Shown here one piece after another: positions 8,173-17,590 of a stretch of DNA of 53,391 bases. Location of the stretch: assembly GCA_014237405.1 (NCBI GenBank), contig JABZFO010000055.1, positions 1 through 53,391 of the forward strand. Direction: 5' to 3'. A program made the position numbers and the translations under genes. The DNA comes from Desulfosarcina sp. (lineage in GTDB: Bacteria; Desulfobacterota; Desulfobacteria; Desulfobacterales; Desulfosarcinaceae). The notes beneath the pieces are model-generated. The model searched no databases. It had not been told where the DNA came from and saw only the letters and a list, made by a program, of their open reading frames with translations. The stretch's first letter is position 1. Every line of letters begins with the position of its first letter.

Positions 8173-9924
8173 ATGACCCTCCAAACGAACGGTGCAGCCA
8201 TGCAGCGAACACCCAAAACCTTGTTTTCCGGCATCCAGCATCTTTTCCGGCGGCGACCGCCGAACGATGTGCAGCTGGGCCAAGTGCTGGTGGATCGGGG
8301 CATCATCACCGACAATCAGCTGGAGACCGCCCTTTCCGCCCAGCGTCAGCGACTGATTGAAACCGGTCAGGCCGTTCGCCTGGGACACATGATTACCGAA
8401 CTGGGACTGGCCTCCGAAGCCGCTGTGGTGGAGGCCATCAATGAGAACTTCAGGATCTCCGTTGCATCTCTGTCGGACAACATCCGGGAACTCATTCTCC
8501 GCCAACGCGGCACCCTGGCCGAGCGACTTCCCGCCCCGGCCATCCCCATCTGGCTCAAGCTCTGCACTGGCTCATTGCTCATTGTCACCGTCACCATCGT
8601 CTCTTTCAGTTATTTTATCATCAACAAGCAGAAGGCCCGGCTCTTCGACCATACGGTGACAGTTGGGACGGTGAGCCTCAATTATTTTGTCAACAATGCC
8701 CGCATTCCGCTCATCGACGACGACATTCTCAGTCTCAATACCCTGATCAAGGAGGCCACCGCCACCGAAGGGTTGCGCTACGCGGTGGTGACCGACACCC
8801 GGGGTCTGATCCGCGCTCATACCGACGTGAACCGGATAGGAACGGCATTGGCGTCTCCCACCCCCTCGGCGCCACCGGTGACCCGTGGAAACACTTCCTA
8901 TTTTTCTTACGTTGCCGATTCCGGTGAGGAAATTCTGAACCTGACCCGGGACGTGGTCTTTCAAGATAAAATCGTGGGAACGGTCCGTGTGGGTGTCTCG
9001 TTGTATTTTATCGAGCAGGCGGTGGACAAGGAAAAAGGGTCCATCCTGTTCATGACCATGGTGATGATGACCGTTGGCCTGGCCATTGCCGTCTTTCTGG
9101 GAATTCGTTTTTCCAGGCCCATCTCACAGCTGGTAGCCGCCACCGAGGCCATCGGAAAGGGCGACTACCGTCACCGGGTGGAACTCAACCGCAAAGACGA
9201 GTTGGGGAACCTGGCCACCGCCTTCAACCAGATGGGCGAAGAACTTTTCCGGCACACGCTGACCCGCCAGTCCTTGGGCAAATATGTGGGCGAGGAGGTC
9301 CTGGAAATGATTCTCGCCGACCCGGAAAAGATGTGGCTCAAGGGACATAAGAACGACGCCACGATTCTTTTTGCCGATATCCGGGGGTTTACTGCCTATG
9401 CCGAAGAACGGGAACCGGAGGAGGTGGTGGGCATGCTCAACACCTATTTTGAGATCTCCACCCGCGCCATATTGGATTACGGGGGGTACGTGGACAAATT
9501 CATCGGCGACTGCGTGCTGGGGGTATTCGGGGTACCGGTCTTTAGAAAGGATCATGTGGAACGGGCAGTGCGGGCCGCCCTGGATCTCATGGATCAATTG
9601 CGCCGGAACAGCATCCATGGTAACCCCCTTCTGTCGTCCGTGGGTGTCGGTATCCATACCGGCCCCATCGTTTCAGGGAATATCGGCTCCCAGGTAAAAA
9701 TGGAATACACAGTCATCGGCGACACGGTTAACCTGGCGTCGCGGCTCAGCGGGCTGGCTGCCCCCGGTGAAGTTCTGGTGACCGATGCGGTTTATGAAAA
9801 CCTACGCGCACTGATCAGTGTGGAACCGGCCGGCACTCGCTCCATAAAGGGCAAAACCGCACCTGTGGAAACCTTTCGTGTGACGTCCATCAAACAGAGG
9901 GCCCATGTCAAATCAATCGATTAA
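8173..9924 (+). CDS. membrane class III adenylate cyclase with MshEN-like N-terminus and HAMP
   Basis: A 583-residue multidomain sensor. Residues about 33-95 contain two tandem LGxxLxxxGxxxxxxLxxAL units (QLGQVLVDRGIITDNQL; RLGHMITELGLASEAAV), like the MshEN/GspE-N domain that binds c-di-GMP in some ATPases. TM1 is about 125-145, an extracytoplasmic sensor about 150-290, TM2 about 290-315, HAMP about 315-370. The cyclase domain holds both metal aspartates (FADIRGFT; KFIGDCVLGVFG) and YTVIGDTVNLASRL. The Lys and the Asp/Thr pair point to ATP as substrate. The next gene starts inside its last 20 bp. Start 8173 is uncertain; Met 8200 is an alternative. Confidence 0.8.
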   Translation: MTLQTNGAAMQRTPKTLFSGIQHLFRRRPPNDVQLGQVLVDRGIITDNQLETALSAQRQRLIETGQAVRLGHMITELGLASEAAVVEAINENFRISVASLSDNIRELILRQRGTLAERLPAPAIPIWLKLCTGSLLIVTVTIVSFSYFIINKQKARLFDHTVTVGTVSLNYFVNNARIPLIDDDILSLNTLIKEATATEGLRYAVVTDTRGLIRAHTDVNRIGTALASPTPSAPPVTRGNTSYFSYVADSGEEILNLTRDVVFQDKIVGTVRVGVSLYFIEQAVDKEKGSILFMTMVMMTVGLAIAVFLGIRFSRPISQLVAATEAIGKGDYRHRVELNRKDELGNLATAFNQMGEELFRHTLTRQSLGKYVGEEVLEMILADPEKMWLKGHKNDATILFADIRGFTAYAEEREPEEVVGMLNTYFEISTRAILDYGGYVDKFIGDCVLGVFGVPVFRKDHVERAVRAALDLMDQLRRNSIHGNPLLSSVGVGIHTGPIVSGNIGSQVKMEYTVIGDTVNLASRLSGLAAPGEVLVTDAVYENLRALISVEPAGTRSIKGKTAPVETFRVTSIKQRAHVKSID

Positions 9925-10865
9925 GCATTCCATTGAACCGCGAAAGCGAGCCTTCACGGTTTACCGGATGATCCTCTGCATGGCCCTGCTGATTTGTACC
10001 GGCCTGCTTCCCCCGGTAATCCATGGTGAAGAGATGAACGCCGACCCTGTCCCCCCGTTGCCCCTTCTGGTGAGCGCCCGCCGGGGAGACACCCCGGCCA
10101 CCATTGCCCGGCGCTATTTAAACGATGCGTCGAAGGGGTGGATGATCGGTGAATACAACGGCATTGTGGCGCTTTCCGGGGGTCAGGCGGTCATGGTCCC
10201 ATTGGCCCCGTTTCGACCCGGCGGCCTGACCCCCGACGGCTATCAAACCGTTCCCGTACTGGCATATTCAGATATTGGTGAATCGCCGGGGCAGAAACAG
10301 CGGGTGTCCCGGTCGGCGTTCAATGACCAGATGCGGTGGTTGAAAACCGAAGGCTACCGCGGATACCGAATCCCGAGCCCTTTATGATCAGGGTGTGCCT
10401 GTCCTGAAAGAACTCGGGTTCACAGCAACGGTGTTCGTGGCCACCGAAGTTGTAGGCAATGAGGGGGCCATGACCTGGGATCAGCTGAGGCAGCTTCGGG
10501 AAGCGGGTTTCACCATCGGCTGCCGGGGCAGAAGCGGGCGGTCATTGACCCGCCAAAAAAACGGGCAGGCCTTTGAAGCCTATTTCAAATCAATCGAATC
10601 TGAACTGCGGCTGGCCAAGAAAGAGATCGAAACCCGTCTTGGGGCACCCTGCCCCTTTCTCGCCTATCCGCGCGGCAGCACCAGCGGCCTGGTCGCCGCC
10701 ATGGCTGCCAAGCTCGGATTTTCCGCCGCCTTCATCCGGTCACCGGGGGACAATCCCTTTTTCGGCGACCGGTTTGGCATCCATCGGATCGCCATCGACG
10801 GCCGGATAAACCCGGAGAAGTTCGGCAAAATGCTCACCACCCTGATCACGGCGGATCTCAACTGA
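9905..10865 (+). pseudogene. LysM-like polysaccharide deacetylase, internally deleted and frameshifted
   Basis: The first frame (9905-10387) encodes an N-terminal membrane anchor or signal (ILCMALLICTGLLPPVIHG), a LysM-like segment (RRGDTPATIARRYL), and the start of a NodB deacetylase domain (QTVPVLAYSDIG, FNDQMRWLKTEGYR). Reading then stops. The second frame continues as VPVLKELGFTATVFVATEVVG and LGAPCPFLAYPRGS to the TGA at 10865. The conserved NodB motif 1 (TFDDG with the metal/catalytic aspartates), expected between GYR and VPVL, is absent. So a block of roughly 30 codons is lost near 10355-10370, with a frame change. It overlaps the cyclase by 20 bp and the next gene by TGATG, so all three form one operon. 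Confidence 0.75.
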
Positions 10866-12092
10866 TGAGACGGTGGCTGCCAATAATCGCTTTCGTGACC
10901 ACCGCCACCCTTTGCGGCTGCGCCGGCATGGTGGATTCGGTGTCGGAGTTCCTTCGTGCCGGGCCCTGGTGGGAAGCTGCGCAGGCCGGCGATATCAGAT
11001 CGCGGGCCCGCGATCTGGAAGCGCGCGGTGAACTCGCCATCGCATTGGATCACTGGCGGTTGGTTAAACGGATCTCAATCGATCAGACAAAAGCCACCCG
11101 CGAAATGGCACGCCTCGAAAGCAAGATCGCCGAAGCGGTTCAGTCCCATTATCAAAACGGTTTGGCGGAACTGAAAAAAAAACAGATGAAGGCCGCCCGC
11201 AACCACTTTCTGGCTGCCCTTCGCCTGGATCCTGATTTTCAGCCGGCCCTGAAACAGATCAAGGCCCGCTTCTCACCCTTCCCCCTGGCTGTCTATCTGT
11301 CGGAGTCCGGTGATCATCCGGCCTCCGTCGCCAAAAAGGTCTTTGGCGATGAGGGAAAAGCCTTTCTCGTGGCCTGGTTCAACGATCTGCCGGAAGGAGA
11401 AACCCTGAAGCGTGGTACCCTGTTGATCCTGCCTAAATTGGACAAGGCGCCAAAAAAAATAGTCCGCAAAACACCCCCACCCGACCGATTGTCCGCGGCC
11501 AAAGCCCTTCTGACGAAAAATGACTTTGACGGCGCGCTGGGCCTGGCCGAAAAGGTGGATGCAGGCAATCCCGACGTCAGGGCCCAAGGTACCCGACGGG
11601 TTCGAGGGTAAGGATGACGCCCTCGAAAAGCTTAATGCAGCCCTACGACAGCAGCAACTCGTCGCCGCTATGAAAAAAGCCCGAAACCATTTTGATCAGG
11701 GGCAGTATCAACAAAGCCTCGATATGGCCGAAGTGGTGTTGGCGATTGCCCCCGATCAAACCGACGCCCTGGAACTAACTGCCGAAACGCGCTACCGGCT
11801 GGCATTAAGCCACTTCGACCACAAGCGTTTTTTGGAAGCCAGGGCGATTCTCGTAAAAGCTGATGACAGACATGAAGCCAGCGTGGCACTGAAAACAACG
11901 ATCCACAACCGTTTGAAAAAAGCGGCACAGACTCATTACCGCAATGGTGTTAAGCACTACATCAATGAGGACCTCGCAGCGGCCATCGCCGAATGGGAGG
12001 CCGCCCTGGTCTGCGACCCTGATCACGATAAAGCCCGAAAAAATATCGAGAACGCCCGCCTGCTCATACAAAAAATTAAGACCATGCCCTGA
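10865..12092 (+). pseudogene. LysM-like/TPR lipoprotein, frameshifted
   Basis: Starts at ATG 10865, overlapping the previous stop. A lipoprotein signal with lipobox LCGC (cysteine about residue 19) is followed by TPR-like helices (SHYQNGLAELKKKQMKAARNHF), a LysM-like segment (SGDHPASVAKKVFGDEGKA, then GTLLILPKL), and more TPR. The first frame runs off at about 11580 and stops at 11611. The same type of TPR sequence resumes in another frame from KVPDGFEGKDDALEKL to the TGA at 12092. The break is near 11575-11590. A product would be a periplasmic-facing lipoprotein; a link with cell-wall glycan modification is inferred from the LysM-like and deacetylase neighbours. Confidence 0.68.
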
Positions 12093-12210
12093 CCCCGCCC
12101 ACCTGTCGTGCACTCGATTTCAGGCTGCAGAACGCATATAAATTTTCTATCGATCAGGGTTTTCTCATCTGTTTTGTCAATTAGACTAAAACGATAGAAG
12201 GAGATAGGGC

Positions 12211-13056
12211 ATGTTACGGATCGGACGACGGTTTTATTTGATCATGGCAATTTCTACCCTGGCGCTGCTGCTCGCATGTTCTTTTCCGGTTTTGGCCGGA
12301 GATTTGGACCCCTTCGCGGGAGACGCGGGGACGGTGAAAATTTCCGGCGGCACCGCCCATATTCCGGTCATGAAGGAAGCAGCCAAGCAGATCATGCAGC
12401 ACTATCCGAATGTCCGGATCACCGTTGCCGGCGGTGGTTCCGGCGTGGGGATTAAACAAGTGGGCGAAGGCCTGGTAAACATCGGCAACTCCGGCCGCAA
12501 ACCCACCGATAAAGAGATCGCCAAATACGATCTGAAGATGTTCAAATGGGCCATCGACGGGGTCGGGGTGGTCGTCAATCCCAAAAACCCGGTCAAGGCC
12601 CTTTCCAGGGCTCAGGTCAAAGCGATTTTTGCCGGCCGCATGGACAACTGGAAGGCGGTGGGCGGCACGGACAAAGCCATCACCATTTATACCCGCGATG
12701 AGGCCAGCGGCACGCGGGCAGTGTTCTGGAAAAAGGCCATCGACAAGGGTGACATCACCGCCAGGGCCAATGTGGTGGTGTCCAACGGCGCCATGAAATC
12801 GGCTGTTGCCAACGATCCATACGGCATCGGCTACGTTTCCGTGGGCCACATTGACAACAGCGTGATGCCGGTGGCCCTGGACGGTGTAACGCCGACCCTG
12901 GAAACAGTGAAAAACGGCCGGTACAAGGTCGCCCGTGGCCTTTTCAGCAACACCCGGGGTGAGCCGACCGGGTTGACCAAACAATTCATCGATTTCCTGT
13001 TCAGTCAAACCGGCCAGAAGATCGCCGCTGAAAAAGGCTTTGTGACCGTAAATTAG
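12211..13056 (+). CDS. pstS: phosphate ABC transporter, substrate-binding protein
   Basis: 281 residues with an N-terminal hydrophobic signal (about 10-30) for export to the periplasm. Phosphate-binding PstS features include the SGGTAHIPVMKEAA start of the mature domain, GGGSGVGIKQV, NIGNSGRKPTDKE and TRDEASGTRAVFW. It delivers phosphate to PstCA. The ribosome site GAAGGAG precedes ATG 12211. It heads pstS-pstC-pstA-pstB with only 2 bp to pstC. No phoU or phoBR follows. Confidence 0.88.
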   Translation: MLRIGRRFYLIMAISTLALLLACSFPVLAGDLDPFAGDAGTVKISGGTAHIPVMKEAAKQIMQHYPNVRITVAGGGSGVGIKQVGEGLVNIGNSGRKPTDKEIAKYDLKMFKWAIDGVGVVVNPKNPVKALSRAQVKAIFAGRMDNWKAVGGTDKAITIYTRDEASGTRAVFWKKAIDKGDITARANVVVSNGAMKSAVANDPYGIGYVSVGHIDNSVMPVALDGVTPTLETVKNGRYKVARGLFSNTRGEPTGLTKQFIDFLFSQTGQKIAAEKGFVTVN

Positions 13057-13058
13057 CC

Positions 13059-13925
13059 ATGCGCACCGAACGTCTGGTTCAACATCTGTTGGGACTGGCG
13101 GCAGCCTGCAGCGTGGCCGTCACGGTGCTGATTTTCGGATTCATGGTCATTCTGGGCCTCCCGCTGATCACGGGGGGCGCTTTTTTTCAGATGTTCACGT
13201 CACCGTGGCTGCCGAGTCAGGCCGTGTATGGAATCGCCCCCATGATGGTGGGCACGGTGTCAATCGCCGGGCTTGCCCTGGCTTTCAGCTTTCCCGTGAG
13301 CCTGGGATGCGCCGCCCTGATCAGCGTGCTGGGAACCGGTCCGCTGCCCGCCCTGCTTCACCGGCTGGTTCGTTTCATGACCGGCATCCCCACCGTGGTT
13401 TATGGCTTTGCTGGCATCTTTGTGCTGGTTCCCATGATCCGCGAATGGGTGGGCCGCGGTTCAGGCATGTGCATTTTCTCCGCTGCCCTGCTGCTGGCCG
13501 TACTCGTCGCTCCCACCATGATCCTTTTCTTTTCGGATAGTTTTTCCAGTGTTCCCAAAGCCTATCTGACGGCGGCGGACGCACTGGGGGCAACCCCGGT
13601 CCAGAAGCTTTTCCATGTCGTCATCCCCTGTTCCTGGCGGGGCCTGATCACTGGTGTGGTGCTGGCTTTGGGCAGGGCTTTGGGGGACACCCTCATTGCC
13701 CTGATGATTGCCGGCAATGCGACGGCCATGCCGGGATCGGTGCTCGATCCTGCACGGACGCTGACCGCGCACATCGCCTTGGTCGTGGCTGCCGACTTCG
13801 ACAGCCTGGAGTTTAGAACCCTGTTTGCCTGCGGCATTATTCTATACGTCTGCACGACCCTCATGGTGATATTCACCCGCCGGGTCGGTGCCGTGTCGGA
13901 AAGGCGACTATGGCGAAGCGCATGA
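13059..13925 (+). CDS. pstC: phosphate ABC transporter permease PstC
   Basis: 288 residues with six predicted membrane helices. The ABC permease EAA-type loop reads AADALGATPVQKLFHVVIP and is followed by ALGRALGDTLIALMIAGN, a PstC/PstA signature. It forms the inner-membrane channel with PstA. It begins 2 bp after pstS and overlaps pstA by 16 bp, so the subunits are translationally linked. Confidence 0.85.
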   Translation: MRTERLVQHLLGLAAACSVAVTVLIFGFMVILGLPLITGGAFFQMFTSPWLPSQAVYGIAPMMVGTVSIAGLALAFSFPVSLGCAALISVLGTGPLPALLHRLVRFMTGIPTVVYGFAGIFVLVPMIREWVGRGSGMCIFSAALLLAVLVAPTMILFFSDSFSSVPKAYLTAADALGATPVQKLFHVVIPCSWRGLITGVVLALGRALGDTLIALMIAGNATAMPGSVLDPARTLTAHIALVVAADFDSLEFRTLFACGIILYVCTTLMVIFTRRVGAVSERRLWRSA

Positions 13926-14797
13926 TCGAAAAATGCGTGACGGCGTTTGCCTGGCTGTCAGGTCTTTTGCTCACAGCAAGCGTGGCCGGTCTCATGGGAT
14001 ATGTGTTCGTTAAAGGCGCTGGCAGCCTCTCTCTATCCCTGTTTTTCGGAGACACGGCGCCCATGGACGCTCTGCTGTTCCGTCGGCAGGTGTTTGACGG
14101 TATTTTTCCCGCCATGGTCGGCACCCTGACCCTGGTGGGCCTCTCCATTTCCATCGCTGTTCCCGTGGGAGTGGCCACCGGCATCTATATGGCGGAATAT
14201 GCGACGGGACGCACCAAACACATCTTCGGGCTTTTTTTCGACATCTTGGCAGGCATTCCCTCTATTCTTGTGGGGTTCTTCGGTTTCAGCGTGGCGGTGT
14301 TTCTCCATCATCAGGTGTCGGACCGCATCGCCCCGTGTTTGTTGATATCCGCCCTGGCCCTGGCCTTTCTAGTGCTGCCGTATCTCATCCGGACCACCCA
14401 GACCGCCCTGGAAAATCTTCCCCGGCAAGTTCGGGTGACAGCCCCGGCACTGGGTGCTTCACCGATTCAAACGATTTTTTACGTCCTGCTGCCCCAGTCC
14501 CTGTCAGGCATTGTCAGCGGCATCATCCTCTCCATTGGCAGGTGCGCGGAGGACACGGCGGTGATCATGCTCACCGGCGTGGTTGCCACCGCCGGCCTTC
14601 CCTCGTCACTGCTGTCCAACTACGAGGCGCTGCCTTTTTTCATCTACACGATATCTTCCCAGTATGCAGACCACACGGAACTGATGCGCGGATATGGCGC
14701 TGCGATTGTCCTGCTTGCTATCTGCGCCCTGCTGTTCACCCTGGCCACCCTCATCCGCCACCGGCTATCCGACCACCTGCTCTACGGCGGGCGCTAA
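13910..14797 (+). CDS. pstA: phosphate ABC transporter permease PstA
   Basis: 295 residues with six predicted membrane helices. Motifs GVATGIYMAEYA and the permease loop APALGASPIQTIFYVLLP, followed by SIGRCAEDTAVIMLTG, identify PstA. It starts inside the end of pstC and pairs with it in the membrane. pstB follows after 13 bp. Confidence 0.85.
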   Translation: MAKRMIEKCVTAFAWLSGLLLTASVAGLMGYVFVKGAGSLSLSLFFGDTAPMDALLFRRQVFDGIFPAMVGTLTLVGLSISIAVPVGVATGIYMAEYATGRTKHIFGLFFDILAGIPSILVGFFGFSVAVFLHHQVSDRIAPCLLISALALAFLVLPYLIRTTQTALENLPRQVRVTAPALGASPIQTIFYVLLPQSLSGIVSGIILSIGRCAEDTAVIMLTGVVATAGLPSSLLSNYEALPFFIYTISSQYADHTELMRGYGAAIVLLAICALLFTLATLIRHRLSDHLLYGGR

Positions 14798-14810
14798 GGA
14801 AAACATCAGG

Positions 14811-15551
14811 ATGCTTGCACAGACTTCCATCAAAATAAAGGTTCGCAACCTGTTTTTCTCATACGCTGAAACCGCCGTCCTGAAAGATCTGACCGTGGAC
14901 ATACTGGACCGGTCCATCACGGCGGTGGTGGGGCCGTCAGGCCGGGGAAAGTCCACATTGCTAAGCATATTCAATCGTCTCTGGGAGGATATTCCGGGCG
15001 CACGAATGAAGGGTAGCGTCCATATCCATCTGGATGGGACCGACCGGGATATCTACCATCCGGCCTGCTCGCTGCCCGATCTGCGCCGGAAGGTGGGCCT
15101 GGTGTTTCAAATTCCCAACCCGCTGCCCATGAGCATCTATAAAAATGTGGCCTTTCCGCGGAAACTGGCCGGGGGGTCGAGCAAGCAGCAAGTGATGGAC
15201 GCTGTGGAAACAGCGCTGAAACAGGCGTTTTTGTGGGAGGATGTCAAGGATCGGCTTCGCGAAGACGCCCGGTCTCTGTCCGGCGGACAGCAGCAGCGGT
15301 TGTGCATGGCTCGGGCACTGGTGGTAAACCCGGAAGTACTGCTCCTGGATGAGCCCACCTCGTCCCTGGATGCCGAAGCCACCGAAATCATCGAACAGCT
15401 GATCCTCAGCCTCAAGGAAAACTGCACCATTGTGATGGTGTCTCACGACATGGCCCAGGTCAAGCGGGTGGCCGAGAGATGGCTGGAACTGTCAGAGGGC
15501 AAGATGATGGCAAATGGCAGGATATCGGCCCCCGCCTGCCGTGCCAGATGA
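14811..15551 (+). CDS. pstB: phosphate ABC transporter ATPase PstB, altered C-terminus
   Basis: 246 residues. Walker A is GPSGRGKST (Arg where Cys is usual in PstB). The signature is LSGGQQQR, Walker B VLLLDEPTS, and the H-loop VSHD. It powers PstCA. The start at 14811 lies 13 bp after pstA. After GKMMANG (about residue 237) the reading frame gives a short non-homologous tail (RISAPACRAR), and a convergent PlsC fragment begins at once, so the last few residues were probably lost in a deletion that joined two gene ends. The nucleotide-binding core is intact. Confidence 0.8.
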   Translation: MLAQTSIKIKVRNLFFSYAETAVLKDLTVDILDRSITAVVGPSGRGKSTLLSIFNRLWEDIPGARMKGSVHIHLDGTDRDIYHPACSLPDLRRKVGLVFQIPNPLPMSIYKNVAFPRKLAGGSSKQQVMDAVETALKQAFLWEDVKDRLREDARSLSGGQQQRLCMARALVVNPEVLLLDEPTSSLDAEATEIIEQLILSLKENCTIVMVSHDMAQVKRVAERWLELSEGKMMANGRISAPACRAR

Positions 15552-15735
15552 AATGGGCCTTTTTGAATTCACCCATCTCTCCGGTGAGGGTGCGGTGGCC
15601 CTCGGGCGGGATGATGATGGACGTTCCCTCGCACAGCCGCTGCCGGGCGATCTCGAGACTCTCCTTGGCCGTTTCCACGGCCGGGTTTCATAGTCCTTGA
15701 CAACAACCGATTCCTTATTTATTTTCCCGTTGATT
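15550..15735 (-). pseudogene. 1-acyl-glycerol-3-phosphate acyltransferase (PlsC) fragment
   Basis: The minus strand encodes ETAKESLEIARQRLCEGTSI and then IIPPEGHRTLTGEMGEFKKAHF, the acyltransferase motif III region (usually FPEGTRS...FKKG). Upstream in another frame is GKINKESVVVKDYE, also PlsC-like, so there is at least one frame change. The HxxxxD motif and the C-terminal half are absent. The 3' end abuts the 3' end of pstB at about 15545. It is a remnant without catalytic capacity. Confidence 0.55.
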
Positions 15736-15809
15736 GGGGCCGACGCACCTCTGACGGGACACCACCTGCGCAAATATTGATCCGACCATCGGGCAAAAGG
15801 AGAATACCA

Positions 15810-16790
15810 GTGCCACTGGAAGAACTGAACGTACAGATTGAAGCAAAACATCTCGTGGTCAACCGGATCCGGGAAGAGATCGGCAAGGTCCTGGTGGGCC
15901 AGCGGGATCTCATCGACGGCCTGCTCATGGGTTTATTCACCCGGGGCCACATTCTCATCGAGGGGGTGCCGGGCCTGGCCAAGACCAGCGCGGTCAAGGC
16001 CCTGGCCGACACGGTCCACGCCGACTTCAAGCGCATCCAGTTCACTCCCGACCTGCTGCCTGCCGACTTGGTGGGCACGGAAATTTACCGACCCAAGACC
16101 GGCGACTTTACCATTAAAAAAGGCCCGCTGTTTAACAACATCATCCTGGCCGACGAAATCAACCGGGCCCCCTCCAAAGTCCAATCGGCGCTTTTGGAGG
16201 CCATGCAGGAGCGGCAGATCACCATCGGCGAAACCACTTTCCCGCTGGCGGATCCCTTCCTGGTGATGGCCACACAGAACCCCATCGAACAGGAGGGCAC
16301 CTACCCATTGCCCGAGGCCCAGGTGGACCGGTTCATGCTCAAGATTCTCATCGACTACCCGGACAAGGCCGAAGAAAAGGAGATCATGAAGCGGGTGGGA
16401 TTCGATGCCCCACAACCGGTGCAGCCGGTCCTTAACCCGGCGGAAATCAGCGCCATCGGCGACTTGATCAACGGCGTTTACATGGAAGAAAAACTCAAGG
16501 ATTACATCGTGGATCTGGTTTTTGCCACCCGTAACCCGGCGGCCTACAACATCGATATCGCCAACTATATCCAGTTTGGGGCCTCGCCCCGGGCCACCAT
16601 CTTCCTGAGCCTGGCCGCCCGGGCCTATGCCTTTTTACAGAGTCGGGCCTACGTGACGCCCCAGGACGTGAAGACCATCGCCCCGGCCGTGCTGCGCCAC
16701 CGGATCCTGTTGACCTACGAAGCCGAAGCCGAAGACATCGACACCGACCGGATCATCGGCCGCATCTTCGATTCGGTGGAAGTGCCGTAA
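15810..16790 (+). CDS. MoxR-family AAA+ ATPase
   Basis: 326 residues. Walker A is EGVPGLAKTS, Walker B NIILADEINRAPSKVQSALL, sensor 1 VMATQNPIEQEGTYPLPEAQ, and arginine finger region DRFMLK. It is a MoxR chaperone-like ATPase that typically works with VWA/DUF58 partners in maturation or stress tolerance. I chose GTG 15810 since AAAAGGAG lies 8-14 bp upstream; an upstream in-frame TTG has no such site. It begins a run of seven tightly packed genes. Confidence 0.85.
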   Translation: MPLEELNVQIEAKHLVVNRIREEIGKVLVGQRDLIDGLLMGLFTRGHILIEGVPGLAKTSAVKALADTVHADFKRIQFTPDLLPADLVGTEIYRPKTGDFTIKKGPLFNNIILADEINRAPSKVQSALLEAMQERQITIGETTFPLADPFLVMATQNPIEQEGTYPLPEAQVDRFMLKILIDYPDKAEEKEIMKRVGFDAPQPVQPVLNPAEISAIGDLINGVYMEEKLKDYIVDLVFATRNPAAYNIDIANYIQFGASPRATIFLSLAARAYAFLQSRAYVTPQDVKTIAPAVLRHRILLTYEAEAEDIDTDRIIGRIFDSVEVP

Positions 16791-16791
16791 T

Positions 16792-17590
16792 ATGCTTTCT
16801 CCCGACATTATTAAAAAGATCAAGAAAGTTCACATCAAGACCGGCCGCGTGGTTAACACGCTCATGGCCGGGCAGTACCGTTCGGTATTCCGGGGGGTGG
16901 GCATCGAGTTCGAAGAGGTGCGCGAGTACTCCCCCGGCGATGATGTAAAAAGCATTGACTGGAAGGTGTCGGCCCGAATGGGAAAGCCCTTCATCAAGCG
17001 CTACCGGGAGGAACGGGAGCAGGTGGTCATGCTCCTGGTGGACATGAGCGGCTCCGGCCGCTTCGGCACCATGGAAAGCATCAAGCGGGAGACCGCCGCG
17101 GAAATCGCCGCCATCCTGGCCTTCAACGCCATCCGCAACAACGATAAGGCCGGGGCCATTTTGTTCACCGATCAGGTGGAGCGCTACATCCCCCCAAAAA
17201 AGGGATCGGCCCACGTGTGGCGGCTCATCCGGGAAATCTTCACCTTCCAGCCCAAGCACACCGGCACCGATATTGTCGAAGCGGTGGATTTTCTGGCCCG
17301 GGTGTGCCGCAAACGGACCGTAGCCTTCCTGGTTTCCGATTTTCTTACCGAAGACTTCGGCCGGAGCACGACACTGAGAATCAAGTCGGCCGCCAGAAAG
17401 CACGAACTGATCAGCGTCCTGGTCACCGATCCCGGGGAATTTCGGCTGCCCGACGGAGGGATCATCGCCTTTCAGGACCTGGAAACCGGGGCCATTCGCT
17501 ACCTGGACGGACTGCATCGAAATGCCCACGGAAGGCGATGCGGCCGATGCCCTGGTGCGCTATTTCAGATACCGGGAGCGGCGGCGATGA
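16792..17590 (+). pseudogene. DUF58 protein of the Bat operon, internal deletion with frameshift
   Basis: Starts 1 bp after moxR. The DUF58 core is clear: GVGIEFEEVREYSPGDDVKS, the VWA-like LLVDMSGSGRFGT and FLVSDFL. After GAIRYLDG (to 17510) the frame is lost. The authentic C-terminus IEMPTEGDAADALVRYFRYR resumes one frame over at about 17513 and ends at TGA 17590, overlapping the next ATG. Roughly 30 codons between these segments are missing compared with usual DUF58 length. In the first frame translation would run on into the DUF4381 gene as an artificial fusion. Confidence 0.75.

Noticed and set aside
12130..12205. Pho box-like direct repeat in front of pstS (TTCTCAT...TTGTCAA)
   Set aside because: Only about five of seven bases fit in each half and the spacing is off, so no PhoB site is claimed.
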